A DNA stretch of 64,000 nucleotides, from positions 7,688,001 to 7,752,000 of the forward strand of contig NC_065873.1 of NCBI RefSeq assembly GCF_933775445.1, given 5' to 3'. Shown here in pieces: positions 35,447 through 46,116 of this stretch; position 1 is the stretch's first letter; each line of letters starts with the position of its first letter. Both the position numbers and the translations under genes were made by a program. Source of the DNA: Argentina anserina. Its lineage: Eukaryota > Streptophyta > Magnoliopsida > Rosales > Rosaceae. Below the pieces are notes generated by a model that worked only from the letters and a program-made list of their open reading frames with translations, ran no database searches and was not told where the DNA came from.

Positions 35447-37405
35447 TTAGGTTTAAAAGACTTGTCATTTTGAAAAACTTTGGCTTTTTAACAAAGTTTA
35501 TGATAATCTTTACCTCTATCAAATTAGCTATTTAAAAGTTAAATTTAGTTTTAGCTAAAAATTCTAGTTAAATATAATTAGAGAGGAGAGAGAAAATAAC
35601 TCTAACTAAACTATGCTTATGTGTTGAAAATTGAATTAGTTTAATTATAATTATCACTGTTGAAGTATAACGATGATATTGGTTAGCTAAATATTACTTG
35701 TAGCTATTTTTAGCTATGTATATAGCTAACACTATTGGAGATGCTCTACACCAAAAAGGTTTACAAAAAAACTAATACAAAATGACGTGGCACTACCACA
35801 TCATCATCCTTAATTGAATAATTTTCTTTTTTTATATATAGGTTAGCTTAATCAATCCTAAATAATAAATTAAATTCCTTATATGAGTACAAATAATTAG
35901 AAGATCATCAAGACATTAAGGTTTTTACTAGCAAGATACTATAGAGGAGGGGAAGAAAGAACAAGAATGAAGGTGGAGTAAGAAAGTAGGAGAGATGGAG
36001 AAGATTATGGCATATGGGGAGGGTGATTGAAGATAGATGAGAATTTTTAATTCTTAACTAGTCACTCACACATGCTCTGCATGTGCAAATTATTTATTTT
36101 TAGAAAATTAAAGAAAAAAATTAGGATTGATTTTGCATAAAAATGTTGGTTATAAAAAGTGTAGTGTGCAAGAAAATAGGGGTTTATGGGATAATTTATT
36201 TTTATAAATATTTTGCAATTTTCTGAATTGTCCCTATGATTTTATTTGTTCATAAAGTTTTTTAATCTATCAAGGACTTTTTGGTAAAAATATTCGGTTT
36301 TGGTTAGCAAGCCATGTTTGGGTTATTAGAGTATATAGATATGCTCTGTAAATTTTAACCTTCACTTTTATCAATTGATCATCAACAAATTATTGGCTCG
36401 AGTGCGCAACAGATATTTTGCAACCAAATTTTTTAGTGTAACATATTGAATCAACCCATTAGATTAAACTCAATAACAGTTCATGTTTATAGATTTGGGA
36501 AACTTCAAATGTAGATTTTTGACTTCCTCTTACTATAGGTTGAAGGATCTCATTTCAAAAGTTGCCGCATAAATAGAGTTTTGGTTGAGCCGTTGAGGAA
36601 GATCTCTAGAAGTACAACTTTATTTATGTTGAGAGACCTAGACATATCAAAATAATTGCTTTCATTTTGATTATCGCTCTTTTTTGTTAAAAATAATTAA
36701 GATGGGAGACACGTTAGATATGATTAGGAATTAGATGATGATGTACATGGACACAAGACACATCTTTTGATATAGGCCTTCTGTATAACTTTTTAGTGTC
36801 TTTAGCATTTTTCTTTGAAAAACCTCTTCAAAATGGTTTTATTAATTTTAAATACACAACTCTAATTTTAACTCCTCATATTACCCAGTGTGAGATAACA
36901 TAAGGGAGTACTTTCAATAAGAGAAGAGAAGTGTGTGTCGACTTGGCGAGGCTTATACGATGTTGTGCCTAAGAATGTAAAGGTTAAGGGAGTGATAGCC
37001 TCACATTACATTTGTTAATAAGAACACAAAGTGTGACGATATTATAGAATATATTTCCTATTAAAACCTTCTTTCTCCTTTAGTTACATATTTTATGAGT
37101 CATTGTTTTGGTTCAATAGTTTTGTAGAGTGTTTAGAGGGAAAATAGATGGAAAATGCAAAATTCATGTATTCGTGAGATAATTTAGGAAATGAGAAATT
37201 ATTATTTATCAATTTTAATTCTCATTGATTTCAATATACTCCTAACTTATTTTAATTTTACTTTGCTACTTTTTTTTTCCTTAGTCTTGGTCGCTACTCT
37301 GCTATAGTTAATTTTATATGCAATTTTGTGTCAAGGGAAGTGAATGGTGATTTCCAGTCATTGATCGTATAAGCATTTTTTTAGAATATCATTGGTTCGG
37401 CTCAT
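35447..37405. other. AT-rich intergenic sequence
   Basis: No gene seen. The stretch around 35490-35755 ends in ATTGGAGATGCTC, a word common at the ends of plant non-autonomous elements, but I could not delimit an element. Confidence 0.3.
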
Positions 37406-37945
37406 TTGGGAATTGAGGGATCAAAAGTCGTGCTCAGTATGGAGACTTACCATATGTCTCGTACTCGGCTTAGCAAACTGTTATGTCTTGTGGGGTTTGT
37501 CAATGCCCTGCTTTGGTTCATCCATAACATTTCAAATCATGAGCCTCATCTCTTAGTTGCTGGTGAATATATTCATGTTCTAGAAGAGTTTGCACACTTC
37601 CAACTCATGTACTTCCACATTGAGGGAGCGTTTTTTGGGTTTTGGAATTTTTCTACTATACACGTTGCACCCCTCTTAGTGGCTCTGCTTGAGTTCGGGG
37701 AGTTGTTCAGAGGCCGTGTGATATTAATGAGAAACACTATTTTGTTCTTCTTCCTATTGAAGCAATTGGTGCTTATTCAGCAGAAAAAAATGTTGAGACA
37801 ATCCTATGTAGCATCGTCTTTTGCACTGATGTCATGTATGATGTATGTTGTATATAAAGTGACCAGTCCATTGACGTTTTCGATTGTTTTTTTTCCTTGG
37901 CTCTGTTGCATTCTCCTTTTTTTTTACACTCTTTTGTGTTATTGA
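37406..37945 (+). CDS. Unrecognised hydrophobic ORF, about 170 aa
   Basis: A long open frame in an otherwise stop-rich region. The first ATG is at about 37439 (METYHMSRTRLSKLLCLVGF). The product has several hydrophobic stretches, for example around LCLVGFVNALLWFIHN, VAPLLVALLEF and TILFFFLLKQLVLI, and a very hydrophobic C-terminus, suggesting three to five membrane spans. I do not recognise a family. Flanks give no splice-site or promoter support, and T-rich DNA readily produces such frames. It could be a fragment of a membrane-protein gene or chance. Confidence 0.25.
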   Translation: MGIEGSKVVLSMETYHMSRTRLSKLLCLVGFVNALLWFIHNISNHEPHLLVAGEYIHVLEEFAHFQLMYFHIEGAFFGFWNFSTIHVAPLLVALLEFGELFRGRVILMRNTILFFFLLKQLVLIQQKKMLRQSYVASSFALMSCMMYVVYKVTSPLTFSIVFFPWLCCILLFFYTLLCY

Positions 37946-38865
37946 GCAGACTATTACAGCCTCAAAAACTGAATTTAATTTAAGATTATTAAATTTGAGT
38001 AACTTAGCAAATTGACAAATTTTAGAAAGTTAAGGTAGAAAAGTGGAAGTTGCGATCGATAGGCGTAGTCTGTGCAGAAACTTTCCTCATTCACCTTTTA
38101 ATTATTTTCAATCGTGATTTTTCACAATCATATGTTAGATAACGCATTAAATGCACTATGATGACTAGAAATTGTACATATAGGAAGTAACAACTAGTAC
38201 ACTAAATCACCTCTTACTCATCATTACTCCAACCAAACTACTACAAAAGGAGAACTATTATATATCCTCCAAAGTCAATTAATAGGTACCAATAGGTATC
38301 ACAAATATTCTAGCATGCATTCTAGAACAGTCATGATGCATAAAAATTTAATATTCCCAAATTTAGATAATCATCGATGCATATATCAATAATTGATAAC
38401 TTGAGGACTAAAACATGCTTCGTGCTTTGGAGAAACTTAACATTAAAAGTTTAAAACTAAAACTCAATCATAACAAAAAATTTGAAACTTTCAGATTATA
38501 TATATAAAAGAAATTCTAGTTGTCTTACAAATTATAGAAAAAGTACATAACAACATTACACTTTCAAAGGATCTCAAGAAGACCTTCAAAAGGATGGAGG
38601 GAGAGAATGTTGATGGACGGATGAGATGATTTATTTTCACACCTTTAAGACTTGCATAAAAAAAGATGAAACTATGAGATGTAAAGAGAAGGAATTGCTT
38701 ATATTTTGCTTTTTTGTAGTGTCTATTTTACGGAGACAAATGATAAAATGGATATCAATAATGAAGTAGAGATTAATGATTAGTGTGTGTATATATATAT
38801 ATATATATCACATTTAAGGATGATGAACTAAAGTTTCCCATAAAAAAGGCAGAAGCAATAATAGC
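37946..38865. other. AT-rich intergenic sequence with a TA microsatellite
   Basis: Contains a GT/TA simple repeat at about 38781-38808. Nothing else recognisable. Confidence 0.4.
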
Positions 38866-39204
38866 TAATGCTCAATTTTAGCATGTTTTACAACTATGAG
38901 ATGTTGCAACAAAATTGAGGCCTGTTTACAAGAAGAATTCAATGGAAATTGAGATTTGAAAGACTTCTATTTATCTACTCTTATACACAACTGCATTTAC
39001 GCTTGAACAATTGAAGGAGTTTAAGATGCCAAAGCAGAATTGAGGCTTGTTTACAAACCCTAATGCTCAATCTTTATATGTTTTACAACTATGGGATGTT
39101 ATAACAAAATTGAGGTTTGAAATGCTTTTAGTCATCTACTCTTATGCGCAACTGTATTTATGATTGAGTAATTGAAGAAGTTTAAGATGTCGAAGCAGAA
39201 TAAG
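38866..39204 (+). repeat. Tandem duplication, period about 195 bp
   Basis: Two adjacent diverged copies start TAATGCTCAAT at 38866 and 39061. They share GTTTTACAACTATG-GATGTT, TCATCTACTCTTATGC/TATCTACTCTTATAC and GAAG-AGTTTAAGATG blocks. The second copy is slightly shorter. No coding potential. Confidence 0.75.
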
Positions 39205-39566
39205 ATAAGTATTGTTGGTATGATTGTAGCATCTGTTGAATCTTTTATGAGTGTGTGAGATTTAGAGGAAGTAGACAAGAAGAGAGTAAAAGTCATACGA
39301 TAGGTTTTTTTTGCCGGTTATGGTTGAACTTATTATTGAGTTGAATCAAGTTGTTTTTTATTTTGCTTCACTTGTTAACCCCGGAAAGCCTCCACGGATG
39401 GTTATTTCTGGCTCTTTTTCCATATGTTCAATGTTATTAGACTCACGGCTAAGGATGAATAAAAACCTCGAGAAAAAGAGGGTTGATATAGGAGTTTGAA
39501 TGAGATCAAGCATTAAATTGTCACTACTTTTCTCATTGTCTTACATTTGCACTTGCAATTTAACAA
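39205..39566. other. Intergenic sequence left of the CACTA element
   Basis: A 62-codon plus-strand frame at 39311-39499 lacks features and is treated as chance. Confidence 0.3.
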
Positions 39567-41792
39567 CATTACAACAATAACACTCTTTTCCGACCACGGA
39601 TTTCCGACTAATGCCTTTTTATGGTCAGTAATAATAATATTTCCGACCATTTACACTTCTCCGTTGGAAATACAATTTTTAGTCAGATTTTATTTCCGAT
39701 GAGCTGACAATTCGTCAGAAATGTGGTCGGAAAATAAATAAATACGATCAGGTTTCTGTTTGTTCGGAAAGTTGTCGGAAAAAAAGACAGTTATTTTTAA
39801 TGATATTTTTTTGGTCTGAAAGTCATCATAAAAAAGAAACATTTTCATTAGTCTCTATTTGGTCGAATAGTCGTCAAAATACCGTGTTGTTATTTCTTAT
39901 GTAAATATTTTTTTAATTTAACGAAAGATTGCCACATGACATAGTATAATCAATTAAAAAAGGTTTTTTATATCATATTGAAAATTGTTAGCATTATTGC
40001 AAGCTTAGTCTTAGACTTATTTTCTTAAATTATTTCACGCAATGCAATTATATTGTAACTCGAGAAGGCATCTTGTGTTCATGTCGGTATTCCTTATGAT
40101 GATTAATGAAATGCTACCATTCTCCGTAAAAAAAACAATATAACTATACTTTATATAGTTATATATTTTTTATTTATATATTTATGTGTGATAAAAAATA
40201 GACGAAACTTGATTAATTTTCATATATAGTCACCCTGAAGAAAACTGAGTAATCCTCATAATCTCCTGACTTTTAAGCGCTAGTCTGTAGCTTTCCGCTC
40301 AACTAGAGTTTTCTAAAACCTTTATCAATATTAACAAACTTGTAATTAAATAAATAAAGGAAATAAAAATATAAAAATTAAAACTAGGTAAATAAAAAGT
40401 CTAAAATGGTAGGAAATTGCAGCCAGAACAAACAAAATTAAGAAACATATAGTTTCCTTTAATTTTTTTGATTTTTTTTCTCTCTCTGCTCCTCTCTCCC
40501 CCACACTCTAGGTCGTTACGAAAAAAAAACCTCTCCCTAAACCCCACTACTTAACCCGTTATCTTCTTTTCCTCCCAGTCTCTTCCCACCACTAGTTAGG
40601 TAAGTCAACCATTTCTCTTCTTTTCCACTCCCACTATCTGTCTCTCCTCTCTTCTTCAAACTGATCAATTTGTTCTCTTCATCTAAACTCTAAAATCTTG
40701 ATGTGTTGATTTTCTATAGGCAGTGCAGCATCTAGGATGGTTGTATAGGCATGATGACGGTAAGTTGAAGTGTTTAGAGACGAGCTTGATGGCAAAACAA
40801 ATTCATAGTCGGCAAGATTAAGGAGTGCTAGCAGTGGAAATAATTGATGGTATTTCAATCAAACTTTCTTTCATTTCTGATAATGTGTGTGTATATATAT
40901 GCATCATACATTGTATATGTTTGATTCAATTATTATTTACAGGTAAAGATCCAATAACATATCAAGGTTGAGAATCAAGATCATGTATGCTAGATTGATG
41001 GGCAAGTTCAAGAGAGAGTTGGACAACATTTTAGTTTGATTTGCAAGCTATTGATCCTACCGAGTTGGGGATTGAAATGATCAGATCATTAGAAGCCGTG
41101 CTAATTTAAGCATTTTGTAATGCAATTTGAATGGTCGCTCATGCTATATTATATACATGTCTCTAACTCTCTATGTGACATATTTATTAAACATGTGGGA
41201 ATGAATTTGTCTTTACCATTGTATTTGGTGGGTGACATGATCAGTGATTGATGAAGAATGGAAGAATGAAAAAGTGACTTGTGTCGAGGAAAAAGGTGAA
41301 AATAATTAAACAAATGTGGCAAAAGTCAATACTCAAATGACATTAATGTAAAATCAAAAGTAATTTCATTTATTATATTTATTCAATTAGAGAGGTGAGT
41401 AACAATTTTAAGACGAAAATAACAAGAATTCAAAAAATATATTAAAAATAAATTTTTTTTCCAAAAAAAGTAACACAATAAAGAAAAATTCCTACAATGG
41501 TGTGATAGGAATTATTGAATTAGCTTGCTAAAATTTAAATTATTTTCAACCAAATTCCGACGAGGGTTTTTTTTTGTCGGAAAGAATGTCATATACAATG
41601 GAGTTTCTGACGGTAATTTTGGCTGTAAATTACTATTATTTCCAACTAAAATGGTCGGAAAAGAGTATTTTTGAACGAGGTAGTACCGACCGAGCCCGAC
41701 CAGATTTATTTGGTTGGAAAGAGTATTAACGACCAAGTTAGGGTTTTTTTCGACCATTTTCAGAGTCGAAAATCATGTTTTGTGTTGTAGTG
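39567..41792. mobile_element. CACTA (EnSpm-like) non-autonomous element with CAA target duplication
   Basis: The left end reads CATTACAACAATAAC and the right end, on the minus strand, CACTACAACACAAAAC. A 3-bp duplication CAA flanks both (39564-39566, 41793-41795), the size expected for CACTA elements. Both subterminal zones are dense in TTTCCGAC/GGTCGGAAA words (39585-39790 and 41560-41765), the usual transposase-binding repeat arrays. At 2,226 bp it has no transposase frame. The centre (40480-41120) has CT-rich leader-like DNA and several AG/GTAAG-type splice borders, described under findings. Confidence 0.8.
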
Positions 41793-42478
41793 CAACAAAT
41801 ACTACTTTAACTAGTAGTCTAGTTTTATTTCAGATATGTAATTTTTATGTGTGCTATTGCTTTAAGTTATCTGGATTATTGTCTTGTATTTTCGCTCTTA
41901 GTTGTTACTTATTTACGGATACTAAATGTCTAATGGTATTTGACTGTGATTCAGAAATCTCTAATGAGATAATGTATACACCAAAAGTGGCAGAGACTGT
42001 AGAGATGTATTCTTAAGGCGCGCCTAAGGCCAAAGCGTAGGGAGGTTGCGGAATTTCGCCTCAAGACAAGGGTTGAAAGACCTTTTTTAAGGCGACCAAA
42101 ATGCGTTCTAAGGTGTTTAATAGTATAAATGGCGACGCTATCTATGTTTTTATATATATTATTTTTCTTTGTCAAAATGACGTAGTTTTGATTATATATA
42201 AAAGGCAAGAGAAAAAGTAACCCTAGTTTTCCAGTTTATTGTGTAGTCGCAAGAGACTTCACTCATTTTTGGAGTTCTTCTAATACCACACGCTCCCATT
42301 CTTGCGTTGAAATTACCAGAATACTAGGTAAACATTAAAGTTTGATTCTTAAATTCATCAAGATTTCTCTCCTTGCGATGAGACTTCATCCTTATGTTCC
42401 ACTAGTTAGTTTTTGTTAATCAGCAAAAAACATGAAAATCAATTGGAAGCTTTAGATTTAATCATCTTCTCATCTTGA
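41793..42478. other. Intergenic sequence with a GGCGCGCC palindrome
   Basis: No gene supported. An imperfect palindrome CTTAAGGCGCGCCTAAGG lies at about 42014-42031. The part from about 42215 (AACCCTAG motif, then pyrimidine-rich DNA) looks like the promoter/leader of a housekeeping gene and may be the old 5' end of the eIF3G pseudogene. Confidence 0.35.
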
Positions 42479-42807
42479 ACATACGAGCTGCAAAACTTAC
42501 CGGGTTTGTGTTTGCAATCCCGGTGCACCTATTCGATGGTGTAGGGGATAGTTCCGCAGGTGTGGATTAACAGAATTAGAGGGCTTTCGCTGAAGATTGT
42601 CGAAGATTTATTTCTGCTGTTTGTGGTGAGGATTGAGTGAATTTTACATTTCCATTGCTTGTGTATTATTCAAGTCGACTGAGTCATGATGTGGACTCAG
42701 TTCGATACACTGTTATGATAAGATGATGTCAATATACTTGAGATTGTTTTAAAGTTTTCATAACTTCGAATTTGAATTTTTATCATTCGAAATTCGGGGC
42801 CGTGACA
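42479..42807 (+). repeat. 3'-terminal fragment of a family-A LTR
   Basis: Starts within the conserved core (ACATACGAGCTGCAAAACTT) and ends at the canonical GGGGCCGTGACA. It is directly abutted by eIF3G-like coding sequence at 42808. No primer binding site follows. The left part of the LTR is lost. Confidence 0.85.
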
Positions 42808-45296
42808 GGCCAAGGTCCGACGGGGAGAGTTGGAGGAGGTTGACGGCGAGGACCTCGATTCCTCCTGCCGCCAAAGCAGGTGATTGGCATCAAGAAGGTG
42901 ATTGAATAAAAATTCAACGACGGAGGAGACAAGGTCAAGACCACAACCATCACTCTCACTCGCCAACTCACCAACACTCGCCTCAGCAAACGCGCCGCTC
43001 CTGGTCGAAATTCGGCGACACCGTCCATGAGGATATCGACGCCAGGCTCACCTGGTCTCCACTAAAGAGATCCTCCTTGAACGCCCTAGCTAGGGCTCTT
43101 GGTATGGTTTCTCCTGAATTTCGTTGTGTTTTGAGTTCATTATATTTGTTGAATATGTTTTTACGACATTTATAGCCAATACATCATAGAGGCTTATCTA
43201 GGTTCATCAATCATTGTTAGGCATTAAAGCAATGTTAGTCAAGAGTAGTATTATTTTGAAAAAAACATTCGTAACATAGTGCACAACTTGCAAGTATGAT
43301 AGAACAGAGCATAGTACTCATACCATCAGATCCAGGATCAGAGCCCTTAAAATTACGATTTGAGCACGATCAGTAGCTGACCATGAAATTCATGTTCAAA
43401 CACCATTGAATGTAAATCCAAGGGTGATGAGAATATTTTTAAAATTGATTTATTTTGTTTTCAACCCTTGGATTTACATCCAATTGTGGTTGAGCATGAA
43501 TTTCATGGTAAGTTACTGACCGTGTGAATATGATTGACGATTTGAGTAGTTGTATTAAAAATGTCATCTTGAGTAATAGGACTAAGAAGAGCAGCCTTAT
43601 TAGTTTTAGTGATCAGGGGAGCTAGGAATGACTTATAAATAGTTAATACAAGTGGAAGGAGTAAAGCTCTTTTATAAGCTACTTTTCAACAGACTAAGGA
43701 TATGAGCCTGTTCAGTGCTAATGCAATCAGCCAATCACCATCATCTTTTACTCTTTCAGAAATTAAAATATTTATTTATTTTCTTCAGTATCAGGGCTTA
43801 AGTTTGGAAATGAGAATTATTCTTATCACTAACGAGAAATTCAATTTTCTTCCTTATTGAGTTTAGTTTGCTTAGAAAGCGTAGTATGTACATGCAATGT
43901 GCTGGGAGTTTCCCAGTTTTGTTTTGCAATTCTGTAGGGTTTATACATGTGTCTAAGTTGTTTTGGACAATTAGTGATATTGGGAGTAGTATTCAAACTC
44001 ATACCTTTGCAGGAGTATGCGCTCTTAATAACTAGTGCTAACAACCCCCAGATTCTGATGCCAGGATAATTAGATTCTGCATAGTAAACTGAGATGTTCC
44101 TTCCTCCTAGATGCCAGTTTTGAGTCCCTTGATTTAGTATTTTCTAGAGGTTATATGTTCGTTGTAGGTATATAGACGTATGGCTACTCTATTAAAGGAA
44201 ATATATGACTGAAGGTTGAAGATCAAGTCAATTATATTTAAATAATACTTCCAGGAGAATCGATCATTTCTCTCTCTGCGTGATGCAGAGCTTTGCATTT
44301 CCTTGTATGCTTTGCTATTTGAATTTTTGAACCTATTATATATATATGCTCTACTAGAATTATATTAATTCTTTTTTTTCCTGCATTGCCAAATTATATT
44401 ACTATTGTTTGGGAAATCGAAGGAAGATGCTTAATGGCCCTAAGCATTTCGCTTTAATTTCTCTCACTCATCTTAGATGGAGAAAGAATATATATCTTCT
44501 CTCTGTAGTATTCGAATGAGTGAATTGAAATGGCAAAATTTTGATTGGCAGTTGCCTGTTCTAGGGTTGTGAGGAAGATGCAGTTGACTGTCATTAGAAA
44601 GCATGAAAATATGAAACTAAGCTGCATACGATGTAACTGACCAAAAGATAAACCATACAAGGAAATGCCGAATTCGGGCTACTGTTATTGTCTGCCATGT
44701 GGTTACAGTAGCTGATGTTTAGGATTTTGTCAAGTCACCCCTTTTTTAAAGTTTCTATTGAACATCAAACAGGTACCAAGGCAGGAGAACCAAAGAGTGC
44801 AGCACAGCTCGTATAGGCGAAACTATTCTCAAGCTTTGTTGGGTATGTGGTAAGAAGGGTGACCACTGGAGTGCACAGTGCCCATACAAAGATATTGCGC
44901 CACAGACAGGAGATTTCAGTGAAAAAGCTCCTGCATCAGATGCCACAACTGCAGTTCCTGGTTCTGGCAAGAGCACATATGTTCCTCCACACGTAAAAAT
45001 AGGAGCAGATAAAATTGATATGAAAAGAAGGAATGATGATAATGCTGTTCGTGTCACCAACCTGTCTGAAGATACACGAGAGGCGGATTTGCGTGACCCT
45101 TTCAGCCCTTTTGGTAATGTTACCCATGCTTACGTTGCTCTTGAATCTTGATAAAGATACCCAAGTTAGCAGAGGATTTGATTTTGTTAGCTTTGCGAAC
45201 AGGGAAGATGCCTAAAGAGCCATCAACAAACTGAATGGTTATGGTTATGATAATCTCATCCTCCGGGTTGAATGGGCCACACCCAGAGCGATTTAG
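42808..45296 (+). pseudogene. EIF3G: eIF3 subunit G pseudogene (unprocessed)
   Basis: Two exon-like blocks encode a decayed translation initiation factor 3 subunit G. Block 1 (42808-43101) shows GELEEVDGEDLD, then in other frames FLLPPKQVIG and RRSWSKFGD. Block 2 (44773-45296) shows the zinc knuckle CWVCGKKGDHWSAQCPYKD, then RRNDDNAVRVTNLSEDTRE (RNP2 side of the RRM), RGFDFVSF (RNP1) and the end LNGYGYDNLILRVEWATPR. Lesions are numerous: the start codon is missing, there are frameshifts in block 1, in-frame stops after KKVIE and near 44809, a frameshift near 45148, and a stop after REDA. The intron is kept (GT at 43102, AG at 44771-44772), so it arose by DNA duplication or local decay and not by reverse transcription. 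Confidence 0.9.
43365..43536. mobile_element. Hairpin MITE in the eIF3G pseudogene intron
   Basis: Arms around CTGACCATGAAATTCATG (43377) and its inverse CATGAATTTCATGGTAAG pair over about 60 bp, including TGTAAATCCAAGGGT near the loop. A 10-bp direct repeat ACGATTTGAG flanks it at 43355-43364 and 43537-43546. This fits a Mutator-type MITE (target duplications near 9-10 bp), although the outermost bases of the two arms are not fully symmetrical. Confidence 0.7.
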
Positions 45297-46116
45297 AGAC
45301 TATCCTTTCACGTTCCCCTCTGCTCTCTTAATCTTATGAAGATTTTTGGCATTAACAATATTTACTTTGCTAGTTCTACAATAGTTTTTTCTGATCACGT
45401 AGGTACATTTTATTTAAGATATTGGTTATCAAGATGTGGTTGGAGAGTATCTAGTTAATTTGAGTAAAACCTTGAGAATGTGTGCGCGCCAAGTTCAAAT
45501 TATAGTTTGTATACTATGTCACTGGTGTTCTGTGTTCAGTCAAACAATCTAAACACCGGACACAAACCGCATTCTTTGTTCTGTTTAGTCTGCCATTCTC
45601 TGTTAAGGACTCTTTACGGAATCTGAAGACAATAGACCATTGAAGATTTGAATTACTGGGAAATCGGATATGGAACACCAAGCAGAAAGTATCTTTTGTT
45701 AACCGAATATGAAGTTGTAGTTAGTAGCTTCTTTGTATTTTTGTAATGGAGTTCTCTAACTTACAGGCAAAATGTAGTTCACTCAACTCACAAGAATTGC
45801 AAGTTTGCAACAGTGAAGTCATTTTTTGCATCAGGTTGTTCATAAACATTCTTTGTATGTCTGTATAAATGTGGCATATAAACCCAAGGTTGGTAATAAA
45901 AAGGTGATTTGGTAAATGCTTAGAGCTAAACAAGTAGCACCTCAAACAAAACTCATGCCATGAGATAGTAAAAATATGTGGTATGAGTATAATCGTGTAA
46001 GTGATGCAAATGATATATACAACGCTGCTCGTCACTCTGCAGATGCATGCATATGGACGTCATGTTTTTGGACATTGTTAATTGCAGATACTGTCAACTA
46101 TAACATCGTCGTTGCA
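45297..46116. other. Intergenic sequence after the pseudogene
   Basis: No gene recognised. A minus-strand frame at 45721-46035 (104 codons) has no motifs and is treated as chance. Confidence 0.3.
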
